DNA from: Progne subis subis
Taxonomy: Eukaryota > Chordata > Aves > Passeriformes > Hirundinidae
Length of the DNA stretch: 64,000 bases
Reading direction: 5' to 3'
NCBI GenBank assembly: GCA_022316685.1
Contig: JAKJHU010000038.1
Span: 2,032,384-2,096,383 of the forward strand
The position numbers were made by a program, and so were the translations under genes. Shown one piece after another: positions 26,466 through 37,900 of this stretch (positions are counted from its first letter, which is position 1; each line of letters starts with the position of its first letter). The notes beneath the pieces were generated by a model. That model was given only the letters and a program-made list of their open reading frames with translations, did no database searches and was not told the DNA's origin.

Positions 26466-29194
26466 ACTGAAGAACAATGATTAGCTGTGGATTTTTTAAT
26501 GTTCTCTTCTTAAAGACCAAATCTCAAGTTTTTTAACTATATCCCATTTTTTGGTTGAGATTAATTTATTAGAATTAAATACCAGATTAATTTGTTTATA
26601 TGCTATGTCTATTATATCAATGACATTTAAGTTTTAAAATTAGGAAATGAATTGACCTTGAGCAGCACATGTACTCAAAATTTATAATTAAGAAGAATAT
26701 TAATAATTTAATTTTATAAAAGGAACAGCTGTTCTAGTTGATTAGAAACAGCTAAAAGTATAAAATGTATTTTGTGAATGCAAAATTAAAAGTTAATTTT
26801 ATTATGGAGTGCAATTTGGCAACTAGAAATAAATTCTTAAGATGTAAGCAATATATTTTTGTAATGCTCTACCTATACATCAGAAAGGTCACATGTATAT
26901 TTAAATGCCATATTACTAAAAAAGTTTAATGATTTCAATTGAAAACCTATCATATGATTTAGCTATTTACAGATGGGTATGAAACAGCTATGATGCATAA
27001 ATTCTTCCTTTTCCCGATGATCTATTTAAAAGCTTTACAGATAAATATTTTTATTTTTTAATATATTATAAACTGTTAGTTTCACTTACCTAAGTAAGTC
27101 TCCTAAGTCTCTAATTTTCTGCTTTTGTGTGTGTGTGCAGACCATTCTTAGAGATGAAGATTGTAATTAGCATTTGATACTGTGGGTTTTCACTTAAACA
27201 CATCTCTCTCTCATGACAGGTTTTTAACTAATTTTGACTGCATATATTTTAACCTGTGCATTTTCAAGCTTTAATGTAGTCATTACACACACATGTATAC
27301 AAGGTGCATGGGCTACAACACGACGCCTACTTTGAGTAAGAACCCAAAATAGTCTGCTAGACTAGACAATATAGATGCTTGGCAAATTCAGCATGTCTTC
27401 AAACTGGAGAAAAATCTTTCCATAATGGTTCAGCTTAGAAATCACCACAGCTACCATTATCGGGCTAATTTCTGCTAGTTACATCTGCTCCAAGAGGAAC
27501 AGGACTCTGGCTCTGAGTCAGGCTAAACTTTCATCACAAACCATTGCTTTAGCTCATGTCATACTTCACCTTGGCACGCAGCGGAGAAAGGCTGTCGCTG
27601 TGGGGGAATAATTCTATCCTGTGAGAGACCTTTCGTCCTCTGGGACTGTTGTTTCTCCTGTGCTGCTTCCAACAAAAGCACTTTCCACTGCTCTCCATTT
27701 TAAGTAGTTTTGATCCATACACAGAATTGAAAGACTATTTAGTGAAGCAAACTTTTTAAAAGCGATTTGAAATTCTCTGACTCTACACTCTTAATGTAAT
27801 TTAGTATCAAAGAAGGGAACCAGATTGCCATGAAACATTTTAGAAAGCAGTAACATTGATGAAATATTTAAATCCTACCTCAGTAGAAAATGGGATGCAC
27901 TTTTGTCTCAAAGACTTTTTTTTGCTAAGGACTTCTGGATCAGCTCCATCATTTATTTCCTGCCTTGCTGTCACTCAATCTGGAACATTAAAGATATCTT
28001 CTACTTAATATCACCCAACCACACCCTTCCGACACATAAATCTTTGGCAAAGGAATGCCAACTAATGAAACTAAACATATTCCTCTCAGTGTTTTCCATA
28101 ACACAACAGTTTACACAAGATTCTTCAGCAGAAAAGAAGACAGCTGCTTGGTTATTATTAGTAAGCTGACCCTAAGAATATGGTGTGGGAAATTAATTCA
28201 GAATAATAAATATTAAAATATTTTTAAGGATCTGTACCATGGTAACTGTCCATTAACTTCTCATTATTTCAGATATGAGGGCTTTCATGGTATTGTCTCA
28301 TCTCATGATTCCCCAGAAGGAGACATTCTTGGTGGTATTTGACATACATACAAACACATTAGTTTTACATGTCCTGTCATTACAAATATTAATCGAGCTG
28401 GGTTTTTTCTTGATTCAGATGTCCATGGCAAAGTGTATCTCTACCAACATGGTTGTGCCAAAGCTTGCTTGACAATTGCCACCAGAGGATCTCACCTGAA
28501 GTTGAACAGTTCCAGATTAGTCCTGGTGATGTTTTGAAGGCACTTTTTATTTCACTAAAGGCTGTCACTACCTACCAGGTACTTCTAACCACTGTTTTGT
28601 GCTAAGAATCTTCCCCTCTGCAGGACAGTGAGTGCCATTTTGTTGTACTGGCATGGTAACGTGTCTCAGCCCCTAAATTCTGCAGTTTTACAGAAAGTTA
28701 ACATTGGGGAAGCATGTTTTGGCTCTGCTGTGCCACAGACAACTTAGGCTGGGAGTGGCTGTTTAGGGCTGGACCACTTTGAGAAGGGGCATCACTAACA
28801 CTGACTGCTGCCCATTGCTGCACAAATATATATCCCAGTCTTGAACTTGATCCGTATGCTCATTCCCAGTACTGGCACCATGCATTCCTCTCTTTTTTTT
28901 TCTCAGCTTCATGCATAGGAGACAAAATACTGAAAATAGTTTTAAAAACCGAAACCCAACCCACCAACCAAAGCCAAGAGGCACACCCGTCCGAAGCAGC
29001 TCCCGGGATTTTAAAGGTGTTTACCATGAGCAGCTCTCAGGTCACGGTGCGCTGAGCTCCGCTCGGCCGCCGCGATGGGGCCGGCCCGGGCCCGGGCCGC
29101 CGCCTCAGCGGGAAATGGCGGGAAGGGGCGGCGGCGCGCGGGGCGCCCAGGGGAAGGATCGAACGACACCGACGCGGCGGGACCGTCCCTGCTG

Positions 29195-29747
29195 ACCCCG
29201 GTGAGAACGTGTTTATTTCACGCTGCGGTCGCGGGTCAGCTTTACAGAAACATCTCATGCTGGACCCCGCGCGGGGTCAAAGACGGAGGGAAACACGTGT
29301 ATTCAAACGTAACTATTAAATAACCTGTACATAAAACTTCAGTCTGTTACCCTGAAAGCACCGAGGGCCGAGCCCCGGCATGGCGACGCCGACGCTGCCA
29401 CCTCACCCCCGGGTGTCTGTAAGCCTCGACCCCCGCGGCCGGCCCGGGCCGGCCCCGCTCTTGCCCCAGCGCCCGGGCCCCCCCTCAGCCGCGCTCCAGG
29501 CCGGGCCGGACGCCTGCCCCGGGACGGCCCCGGGGCCCTATGAGCGTCCAGTCCCGGGCCTGAGGGTCCGCGGAGCCCCCCCGCCCCCAGCCGGGGTCCT
29601 GCTCGCCGCGCCCGGCGAGAGTCCGAGAGCGGGCCGACCTCTCCCCGCCGCCACCGCCCTGTCCCTGGCGGCGAAACGCCCCCAGCTCGGGTCCCGCCGC
29701 GCCTCGGCTCGGCCCGCAGAGGCAGCAGCCCCCGGCGGCCCCGGCGG
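29195..29747 (-). other. SP5: SP5 3' UTR with poly(A) signal
   Basis: From the TGA at 29748 the minus strand runs GC-rich to about 29360. It then becomes AT-rich with a stretch (29290-29340) typical of conserved 3' UTR sequence, and reaches AATAAA (complement of 29212-29217). Cleavage 15-25 nt further would fall near 29195. The signal is seen; the actual cleavage point is inferred. Confidence 0.6.
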
Positions 29748-30800
29748 TCACAGGTCGCGGCTGTCCTCCCGCTTGACGCCGTCCGCCACCGCCTTCAGCT
29801 TCTTGTTCTGGTGGGTCTTGACGTGCTTGGCCAGGTGGTCGCTGCGCATGAAGCGCTTCCCGCACTCGGGGCAGACGAAGCGCTTCTCGCCCGTGTGAGT
29901 CCGCAGGTGCCGCTGCAGCTCGTCGGAGCGGGTGAAGCTCTTCCCGCAGAAGAGCCAGTTGCAGACGAAGGGCCGCTCGCCCGTGTGCCAGCGCAGGTGC
30001 GCCTTCAGGTGCGAGGTCTTGCCGTACACCTTGCCGCAGCCGGGGATGTGGCAGATGTGCTGCTTCTTCTTGCCCGGCTCCGCCTCAGGGGCGCTGCCCG
30101 CGGCCGACTGGCAGTTGGGGCAGCGGCAGCGGCGGCACCTCCTGGCCGTGGCCGCCAGGGGAGACTTGGTCTGCAGCAGGGCGGCGATCTGCGTCTGGTA
30201 TTGAGCGAAGTCCGAGTGCCCCAGCACCAGGCTCCGCGGCAGCGCCGCCGCCGCGGGGAAGCGGTGGCCGCAACCTCCCGGGGCGCCGGCCTGCTGGATG
30301 CTCCACCAGGGAATGTCCTCGGGCGGCGGGTTGGGCGACAGTTGCCGGCAGGGCTGGGCGGGCGGAAGCAGGTTGGAGTACCCGGGCGGCAGGGCAGCCT
30401 GGGCGGCGTAGGGGACGTAGGCGGGCGGGCAGCTGGACGGCAGGGCAGCCATGGAGGAGGGCAGCATCTTGACGGGGGAGAATTCGTAGGGGTAGGAGGG
30501 GTCCGCCGGGGGGGTGAGGGGCAGTTCGTGAGAACCCCCGAAGGAGGGCTGCAGGTGGTTCTTCTGAGGGGTCAACCCCAAGCTGGGATGCGGCGGCGGC
30601 AGCCCTCCCGGGGAGTGCGCTGGCATCTCGCCGCTCCACGGGTGGAAGATCCTAGAGGGGGATCCCAGCGTCGGGTCGTAGGAGACAGGCAGGAAATCCG
30701 AGGGCGCTGCGCCCGGCTGCCCGATCCGGCTACAAGTAGCGGCCAGAAGAGCCAGAGGCGAGTGCTTGGCTAAGTCTGGGGAGGCGCTGGGGGTGCGGTC
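29748..30800 (-). CDS. SP5: SP5 coding exon 2 (bulk of protein, zinc fingers)
   Basis: Begins [10 protein letters not shown] immediately after a strong acceptor (long C/T tract ending CGCAG, complement of 30801 onward) and runs 350 codons to TGA. It carries the Sp motif, the Buttonhead box and all three zinc fingers. The very high GC and dense CpG make several other frames stay open here on both strands; these are shadows. Confidence 0.96.
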   Translation of the reverse strand, partial: DRTPSASPDLAKHSPLALLAATCSRIGQPGAAPSDFLPVSYDPTLGSPSRIFHPWSGEMPAHSPGGLPPPHPSLGLTPQKNHLQPSFGGSHELPLTPPADPSYPYEFSPVKMLPSSMAALPSSCPPAYVPYAAQAALPPGYSNLLPPAQPCRQLSPNPPPEDIPWWSIQQAGAPGGCGHRFPAAAALPRSLVLGHSDFAQYQTQIAALLQTKSPLAATARRCRRCRCPNCQSAAGSAPEAEPGKKKQHICHIPGCGKVYGKTSHLKAHLRWHTGERPFVCNWLFCGKSFTRSDELQRHLRTHTGEKRFVCPECGKRFMRSDHLAKHVKTHQNKKLKAVADGVKREDSRDL

Positions 30801-31393
30801 CTGCGCAGGAACGGGAGGGAGGAGAGAAGGGAAGGAGGGAAGAGAGCGCGTTACTCGCCGACCGCCGACGCCGGCCTGCGAGAAACTTACCGCGCCGCAG
30901 CCCGTGCGCGGCTGGGGCCGCCCCGCCGCTCCCCACACGGCCGATAAACTTTCCGAAAACAACGCGCACCCAGAAGGCAGGACGGGCCCGGCCCCCCCGC
31001 CCCGCCCAGACACCGGTCCCGCCTGCACCCGGTGCCGCCGGCCCTCCTGGGCCGCGGAAGCAGCCGCCGCGGGTAGGGAAGGAGCCCCCGCGCCCCCCAC
31101 GGCCTTTGCCACGGAGCGCTGCCTGGAGTCAGTGACGGGCTGCCGGCGGGAGAGGAAAGTTACCAGCCCGAGAAGCCCGAGCCCGGCCTCCTACCGCCGC
31201 GGGGGTCCCCACCTACCTCTCCGGGCCGCCCGCCGGGTAAAGCACCGGGAGGGAGGCGGCGGATGCCAGCTGCCCCCGCGCAATGCGGGTCACAACCGCG
31301 GGACTCGGCGCAGTTCGAGCAACACCGGGTGCGGGTACTGACCTGGAGGAAAGCCTGGAGGGAGTCGTTTCGGAGGACAGCCACCGCGGCCAT
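29748..31393 (-). CDS. SP5: SP5 transcription factor, two coding exons (31343..31393 and 29748..30800)
   Basis: Sp/KLF-family zinc-finger protein that binds GC/GT boxes in the nucleus; vertebrate SP5 is a direct Wnt/beta-catenin target that represses other Sp-driven Wnt targets. The spliced product is 367 aa; human SP5 is about 398 aa. Seen directly: N-terminal [17 protein letters not shown], the Sp-family motif [14 protein letters not shown] (31-44), a proline-rich middle, the Buttonhead box CRRCRCPNC (239-247), then three C2H2 fingers at 267-289, 297-319 and 327-347 joined by TGE(R/K) linkers. Recognition triplets K-H-A, R-E-R and R-H-K are those of GC-box binders. The protein ends [10 protein letters not shown] with TGA at 29748-29750. 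Compared with the human protein, the Ala/Gly/Pro-rich stretch between the WWSI motif and the Buttonhead box is shorter, which accounts for the length difference. It lies downstream of MYO3B on the same strand, as in other tetrapods. Identification is certain; exon joins rest on splice consensus and family comparison. Confidence 0.97.
30801..31342 (-). other. SP5: SP5 intron 1 (542 nt)
   Basis: Bounded by donor GTCAGT and acceptor TGCGCAG on the minus strand. The acceptor is preceded by a long C/T tract around 30810-30845. The phase 0 join of exon 1 (ending LQ) to exon 2 (starting DRTPS) reproduces the conserved SP5 N-terminus. GC-rich throughout and part of the same CpG island as the exons. 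Confidence 0.9.
31343..31393 (-). CDS. SP5: SP5 coding exon 1 (17 codons)
   Basis: The start ATG is the complement of 31391-31393, with a purine-poor but acceptable context. It encodes [17 protein letters not shown], the invariant N-terminus of SP5. The exon ends CAG and is followed by the donor GTCAGT (complement of 31337-31342), leaving phase 0. This start is chosen because it matches the family N-terminus; the open frame continues upstream without another family-like methionine. Confidence 0.95.
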
Positions 31394-31650
31394 GGCTACT
31401 GCGCCCGGGGCGAAGGGAAGGCGCCGGGGCACTGCCGAGGCATGAGGACGCCGAGGAGAAGACGAGAAGCTGCCCAGTTTCCTTCCCTCTCCCCCTCTCT
31501 CTCCCTTTCCTTCTGATCTGTTCGCCTCTGTGCGCGTCCCACCCCCCCCGCGCTGCGCGATCTCCGCGGACTGTCTGACTGCGCCAGGATCACCTCCAAG
31601 AATTTGATAAGGACTTTGCCGGGCCGCCAACCAGTCAGAGGGAAGATTTA
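31394..31650 (-). promoter_or_regulatory. SP5: SP5 5' UTR and probable core promoter
   Basis: Immediately upstream of the SP5 start. It contains an uninterrupted pyrimidine run on the plus strand at 31478-31514 (GA-rich in the SP5 sense). A TATA-like ATAAAT (complement of about 31644-31649) sits near 31647 and a CCAAT box lies in the opposite orientation at 31673-31677. If these are used, transcription would start near 31615 and give a 5' UTR of about 220 nt. The motifs are seen; their use as a core promoter is inference. Confidence 0.5.
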
Positions 31651-31653
31651 TGG

Positions 31654-31879
31654 CTTTGAAGTTTGCCGCTACCCAATCATCAAAGAATAGCGGCTCTTTC
31701 AGAAGCGAAAGCAAATCCTTTGAATCCACAAAGCTCCTATGGTGTGTTTGTTGGTCTGGATAAAAGAACTGATTATTAGGGGGGATGGGAAGGGAGGAGA
31801 TAAAGGCGGGACAATTAATGAAGTAATCACTATGTGGGAAATGTATATACACAAATAATTGGATTTTCTTGATCAAAGG
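31654..31879 (-). promoter_or_regulatory. Cluster of TCF/LEF-type motifs upstream of SP5
   Basis: Four matches to WWCAAAG occur in about 226 bp: complement of 31654-31660, 31679-31685, complement of 31718-31724, and 31872-31878. The last is the full high-affinity form GATCAAAGG (31871-31879). A fifth, one-base-off copy lies at 31727-31733. SP5 is known from other vertebrates to be a direct beta-catenin/TCF target with clustered sites in its promoter, so this is the likely Wnt-responsive element. Function here is inferred. Confidence 0.65.
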
Positions 31880-32079
31880 ACCCCTTGCCGCCTAGAGACC
31901 CTCGCGTTGGATGTGCAAGACACTGGATTTCCACCCCCCCCCCTTTTTTTTTTTTCTCCTATGCAATTAAATTTGTGGCAGAGCCCTAAAGTGACAACAT
32001 GTCTTTGTTATCGCTCGAGGAATCTGCCTCCGGATTCCTCTGATAGTGTTTAATGACTGAAAGTAACAGCACAGCGAGT

Positions 32080-33860
32080 TCACCTGATCGGGGCTGCTCG
32101 ACCCCAGCCGTAAAACTTCCCTGGAGTAATTGTCGGTGGTTCCTCCCCGCTCCCTCCCTCCGCCCGCCCTTCCCCCGAGGCTGAGGGGTATGCCCTCGAT
32201 ATGACTCGGCAAATAACCGCGCATTTTCCCCTCTGGTAGCTGGATTTGTTTCACCTCGCTCAGCCGGCATTGCCCCCTTGCTACTGGGAGCCCCCGCCTG
32301 GCGCGGGGCCAGGCCGGGCGCCCAGCCGGGCCCGGGGAGGAGCGGCGGGCTGCCACCAGCAGCAAGCGCTCTCTCAGACACACCGACAAACCGGGCAGCC
32401 GGGAAACAGAATGGAAAAGTTTCCTCATTTCTTCAAACGAAGACCGGGGTCTCTCTTGGCGGGCCTGCCGAGCCGGCCTGTCTTGCGCCGGCGGGGAGCG
32501 CAGATCGGGGCGGCTCCTTGGGGGACGAACGCTGCTACCGGGTCTCTACCTCCCCGCCCTCTTACCTCCTGCCCCAAAGCCAAAGTCGGCCCCGAGCGCT
32601 TTGTTACTTCATCCCACACCTTCCGGCCTCTGTCTATATATGTCTATACGCATGTGTATATGAAAGATGTAACCTGCCTTACGTTCGACCATGTGTGAGG
32701 CTCTTGACCCTCTAAGCAGCACCAGGCACATCTGGGTCACAGCTTGCCGCCACCGTCGGCTGCTGAGCTCGGTGGGCTGCAGAGCTGGCGGGACCCTCGC
32801 ATGTGCCGCCCAGCAAGGGGCAGGCGGGGCTCCGCGCCTCTCCGCGGGCCCGCTCAGCTCCGCGCTCCGCCGGGGGCCCTGGAAACGCGTTCCTCTCCTC
32901 CCCGCTTCCCCATCTGCTCCGCGGCCATCGCAAACGCTGGCCTGTTTGGCCAGGTACCAAACCAGGACGTTCATCTCCGTCTTGAGGAGGTGGGGGTGCC
33001 CTTTCGGGCAGATGCCGGCTGGCTCTGGTCCTCCGGAGCTGTTTGCACAGGTAACTCGATCCTCCCCGCAGTCGCTGGGTTCAATTGTATTCGCACCGTC
33101 ACTGAAGTCTCTTTAAACGCCAGCACACAGAGATCTTTATCTGCCTTTCCTGTGGAAACAATCACCGTCCGCTCAAAGACTTTCAAGAGTTGTAGGGCTT
33201 GAATTAGATCGGTTTCTTTGAAGGGATTAAAGTGCCAAGTCCTCTCCCACGGCTTCATATTGAGTCCTGTGGACAAATAAAAGCTCGACCCCGTGTAACA
33301 CTACGCAGCAGCCATACCAAGCTCTTCCCATGTGCCAGGTAACCGCTTCACCAGGTTGGCAACAGGAAGACAAAGGTCCCGCATCCAGCGCTTTTACCAC
33401 GCGCTGATGCATCGAGGCAAGGTTCGCCGCTGCTGCAGGACCCTGCGGCCCGGCAGCAGCCCCCGCCAGGGTGTGAGGTTGCGGGCGGTAGCGCTCCCCG
33501 TCCGCCCCCAAGGGTCCTGGGCTCACGGAGTTCGACACCTCCGTCCGCCACACACGAACGCCTCCCAGTAGAGCCGATGCGCGATCCGCCGGGGGCTGCA
33601 CACGGGACATGGGGAACCCAGCGAGCCCCGGCCGACAGGCGCACAGACATTGCCCCGCACCCCCGCCCGCAGCCGTCGGGTTCCCCCCGCTCACTGCCAA
33701 GCTCCAGCCCCGCCACTAGAACCGCATCGGGGCAGGAGCGCACTCGCTGTCCCCTCGAGTCTAAGCTGTAGCCAGGGCAGCCGGAGCCGAAGGGGAAACC
33801 TCACGTGAGGAGCCCGCACCTCTGCTCCCGGGAGGAGCGGTAACTCGCCAAACAAGAGAA
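32080..33860. promoter_or_regulatory. CpG-rich block E upstream of SP5
   Basis: GC- and CpG-rich for about 1.7 kb, starting 0.7 kb upstream of the SP5 start. Several frames are open on both strands but none resembles a known protein. In human a long non-coding RNA (LINC01124) lies between SP5 and MYO3B. This island could be a distal SP5 promoter/enhancer or the promoter of an equivalent RNA. That is inference. Confidence 0.6.
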
Positions 33861-34544
33861 ACTGCGGCGCTCGTACTTGCGTTGTCCCTTAACCTCTGTA
33901 TCCCCAAACTTGTATCAAACCCAGAGATCGGCGAGATGGCCAGATTTAACCCCCGCCTCGTTTTTTGTTATTTCGTTATTCCTAGTAAATGCCAGGAGAA
34001 TACTCAATTGAACAATGATAGAACAATGTTTCTAAACGAAATGAGAGGGGATAGGTCGATCAGGAGACACTGAGAACCCCGAAGTTCCCTCCATTCTCCA
34101 AAGCACGGTATTTCCCCAGATACCTCGACGAACCAAAAAGATTTGTCAAATTACAAGAGTTTCCAGTGGAAAACTGGGTAAGTTACTATACAGCTCCACA
34201 CTACAAATGCCATAGATCTTCATCCAAGAAAGCACATTACCTAAAAATCGAGAATAAATTCTCACTTCTGGAAGAAACCAATGGGCTGAAAATGAAACGT
34301 TGCAGTCATAAGTTTTTGTACAAATAATTAATTAGTGTTCAAACTCGGAGCATTTCAGTCTCCTGAAATGTATTCTTAATGAAGAGATGTTCAGAGCTGT
34401 CATTAAAAATGCAGGGCTGGAAGATCAAAGTACAATATTTATTTTAGAAATTTGTTTCAGTTATCAGGAGATACAGGTATCAAGGCCGAGTGTCAATTCG
34501 GTTACACAAAGCACTGTTTCCACGAGAAATGGGCTGCCGCTACG

Positions 34545-34960
34545 TCCTCGTGTTAAGCAAAGGGACACCGGAGCTGAGTCGCAGCGCGGGGGGCGGCGCG
34601 GCGCCGGCGGGGGGCGGGGGTCGCTCTCGGCCCGGGGCCGCTCGGAGAGCAGCGCTGACGAGCGCGGCCCTGCGCGGAGCTTTGGCCCGCACACCCAGGG
34701 GCCGGCCCCGACCGGCGGGGCTGCAGGCTCGGAGCGGCGCTCGGGCCCACCGGGGAGGCAGCGGCAGCGCCGTCGGCGCCGGGGGCAGCGCGGCGGCCCG
34801 GATGCAAAGAACGGGAGCCTGAATCGCTCCCTCCGCGGGGCTGAGGGGTAAGGGACACGGCTCCCACGGCCCCGCTGCCTCCATGGGACCCTGCCCGCTA
34901 CGGCGGGCGGCGAGACCCCTACCGCCCCGCGGCCAGAGGGGCTCAGGCCGCACTGGGCTG
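34545..34960. promoter_or_regulatory. CpG island F
   Basis: Isolated CpG island with G-rich runs on the plus strand (GGGGGGCGGCGCGGCGCCGG near 34589-34608). No recognised coding sequence. Possible promoter of a non-coding transcript or distal SP5 element. Confidence 0.6.
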
Positions 34961-37900
34961 GACGGCTACTGCCGATTTAAACACGGCAGATGTAAACCAC
35001 GACTCACCATCACCATTTCTTAGATAGGCGTCTAAAAAATCAGAATTTTTCAGATTCAAGTACCCCAGAGTGGCTATACCACCACGCAGGGCTCTGCGGA
35101 CCTCGGTTTGAATGCAGGTAGCATACTTGGGAGCAACAGCTGCTTGCATGCCAGTGGTACCCTCCATGGTTTCTGCTGTGCCTCTGTCCTCACGGCCCCA
35201 GGCACCTCACCCTGGAACCTACCCCAAAACCTGTCCCAGTGACGGCTCACACTGTCACAGCCAGGTCCTCTCATGACATTCACAGTCCCTCCAAAGATAT
35301 TGGCAGTCATCTGCCATGACCTGCCCCCAGACCCTCCTGTGATCACCAGAGTTCCTCAGCTCTTCCAGCACAGCCACCAACATCCCTGGAAGCCTGGGTG
35401 GGCTCTGGCCACCTACCTGTCCACAACTTGGGGTTCCTGGGTTGCTTTCCATGAAATACTGTTCTTTAGCAATTGTCTGTCCGACAAAGAAACAGAAACA
35501 GGATAATTTTAAAGTGAAGATCTGCATTAACATTCAGCCAAGAGTCTGAGTCAAGCTGTCTGTAAGAGGTGGCAAAATTCAAACCTGAAAAAGCTTTAAT
35601 AAGCTTCCTCCAGAATGCAGTGTCTTCACAGTCCCTCATTCTTTCTGGTTTAAAGATGTACTAATGGAAACCACCCATCCACAACAGCAAGAAGTTTCAC
35701 CAGAAGGTAAATTACCCTAGGTATACAGCTTCAAGCATGTGTGGATACACTGCCAACAGTTCTGAGTCATATGCCATTAATACTATTTTTATTTACTTCA
35801 GCATATTCACATTTCTACAGTAGACAACATTACTGGCATCAGAACAGGAATCACCAGTTCACACAGTGTAATTTGAACATCAGTAGATGAAAATAAAAGA
35901 GACACTAAAAAACTGCTATGGTATCTCCTGAATTTTTCTGTGCTTTAGGGAAAAACACAAAATCCTAGACAGGATCGGTACATGTTATGGCATATTTAGG
36001 ATTTAAAGGCTTGCCTCAACATTTCCCAGTGTAGGTGTGGATTTGACAAAGATTAATAGAGGATTTCCCAAACTTCTGAAAGCTGAGCTGCCCTTTATGA
36101 GAAGTAGAACGAGCTTTATGCCTCACAAAGTTTTATGCCTCACAAACCTGTTGTCAAAGTTTTAAATATCTTCATGCACTCATCTGCTCCATCCTTGGCT
36201 GGCCCGTAGTGACTCTTCCTCCTGTCTTGGGGAACACTGGTGAATGTTTTTGGACATACTTAATTCCCTCGCTCCCATATTTTAAAAAGAATCAGAGTCT
36301 TAAACATAACGTTGAAAATGTTATTCTTGGCTCTACTGGGAATGCCTGGGACACTTCTAGTTCAAGATGATAGTTTCAAATTTTCTGGAAATGCTTTCTG
36401 CCTCTGGCATACACAGCTGCATTTTTGTCACAACTCTAATAGCTAGAAATGGACTTCTACAAAATGGAAAGCAAGCCAAGACTCTGGTGAGCAGCTGAAA
36501 ATGATCTGCTGTGTGCACCCTGCTTGTTCTCTCACTTGGGGAAACATTAGGTAAAAAAAGCCTCTGTATTTTTGATGGAATTAATTTGTTTGAGAAAGAT
36601 TGGATGGGAACTTTTAATTCTATGACTGAAGATACATATAGCTTTTTTATTATTATTTTGCATTGTAGTTAGTATAGAATGAAAAGGTAATTAAATTGTT
36701 ATTTGCTTCCTCTTAATTACAGTGAGTATATTATCTAAAAATTTGGTCATGTGATAAATAATTTTAATTACTTAGTATATTTATTGACAAACAGCTGTCA
36801 GTGTCTATGCTGTGTTAGAACTGGAAACAGCACAACGTTTATCCAGAAAGATCATTGTTTAATCCACACATAAGTACTAGATGATCATATGATTGTGATT
36901 TGGCTGAGTGGATTAATCCAACACTGTAAAAATACACCTGTTATTTAATGAACTTGTGCTGTACTTTTAGAACCTTTTGGTAAAGAAAACAGTATTTTCT
37001 AATGGAAGTATTTTTCAATATTTCAAGAATCACCTTTGAAATAACCCATTCTTCAAGGACTGCTGAATAAGAACATATAAAAATATCCATAATATCTATT
37101 ATAAAAGGCAAGTGCTCTATACAAGCTCTTCAATAACTCCACTTTAGGTGGGGGAAAAAATAGAGATGTGAAGAAAAAGCCCAATAGTTGGATTGTGAGG
37201 GTTTAAACAGGGACACAGATATGGTACATGACTGGCAATAAAGGTGTCTCAGGTAAGAGATACTGTCTTCACACTGTGGGAGAGAATCTGAAGATCCTCT
37301 GTATAATGCTTTCAAGGTAGGTTTTCCCATACATACATACACACATACATACATAATTAGTGATACATACATATTAGTGAAAGGCAGCCTAATAACTATG
37401 ACATAGGTGAGTGCCCCTAACAGGGGGGAGTTCTTGAACAGGACCTAGAGAAACCAGATTTCTAAACTGAGGTGTTCGGTTTTTTAAAATGCCAGTCTTC
37501 TTGACTGCCACCAGAGGTTCAGGATCCCATGAAAGATTGGGGAAAACTTCAATTACCATTCTGAAATGACTTATCTCTCCCTAGCTGAACATTGCTCTCA
37601 TAGACTGGCAGAAAAGTCTCTTCAGGAAAGCAGGGTACAGTATGTTTCTGTGTCATTTCATAAATTGATGCCTTAAGTGGTGCAGAATAATACATAAATA
37701 GCTAAATGCATAAATTACATGAACTACCCAAATATAAATTTCCCTCCCTACAATTCTGAAAATTAAAACACCATCAATAAAATGATTCCAAATGTATTTC
37801 AAATATACACTATTTTATTACGCTTTCCATCTTGACAGAACTATAGAAAGGTGAAGTCATTCTAACCATACTCTTACACGCTAGGGTCAGCTTCCTTCCC

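Larger units (their letters stand above)
19911..29039. other. AT-rich non-coding stretch between CpG island C and SP5
   Basis: No confidently assigned gene. Contents: a diverged direct repeat pair (24607-24752 and 25853-25982), an A/C-rich tract at 26392-26465, and a splice-bounded open segment at 25535-25733 on the minus strand that could be an exon. ERICH2 would be expected in this interval by synteny but was not recognised. Confidence 0.55.
29040..31640. other. CpG island over the SP5 gene
   Basis: Sustained very high GC with abundant undepleted CpG from about 29040 to 31640, broken by an AT-richer stretch around 29210-29345 corresponding to the end of the SP5 3' UTR. It covers promoter, both exons and the intron, as is usual for developmental transcription factors. 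The leftmost block (29040-29200), beyond the SP5 poly(A) signal, could be a separate small promoter; it contains an AAATGGCGG YY1-like motif at about 29114-29122. Confidence 0.8.

Noticed and set aside
27083..27142. Minus-strand splice-like open segment with donor GTAAGT and a TCTCTAAG acceptor
   Set aside because: Its phase does not join the 25.5 kb candidate. It includes a (CA)n stretch, and short decoy exons of this sort are expected by chance.
29811..30773. Long plus-strand open frame antisense to SP5 exon 2
   Set aside because: It is a shadow of the SP5 coding sequence in a GC-rich exon; its repetitive Val/Gly/Arg composition has no family match.
31160..31876. 238-codon minus-strand open frame spanning the SP5 start
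   Set aside because: Its internal methionine begins SP5 exon 1, but the frame upstream is promoter/5' UTR and downstream is intron. Only 17 codons are real SP5 coding.
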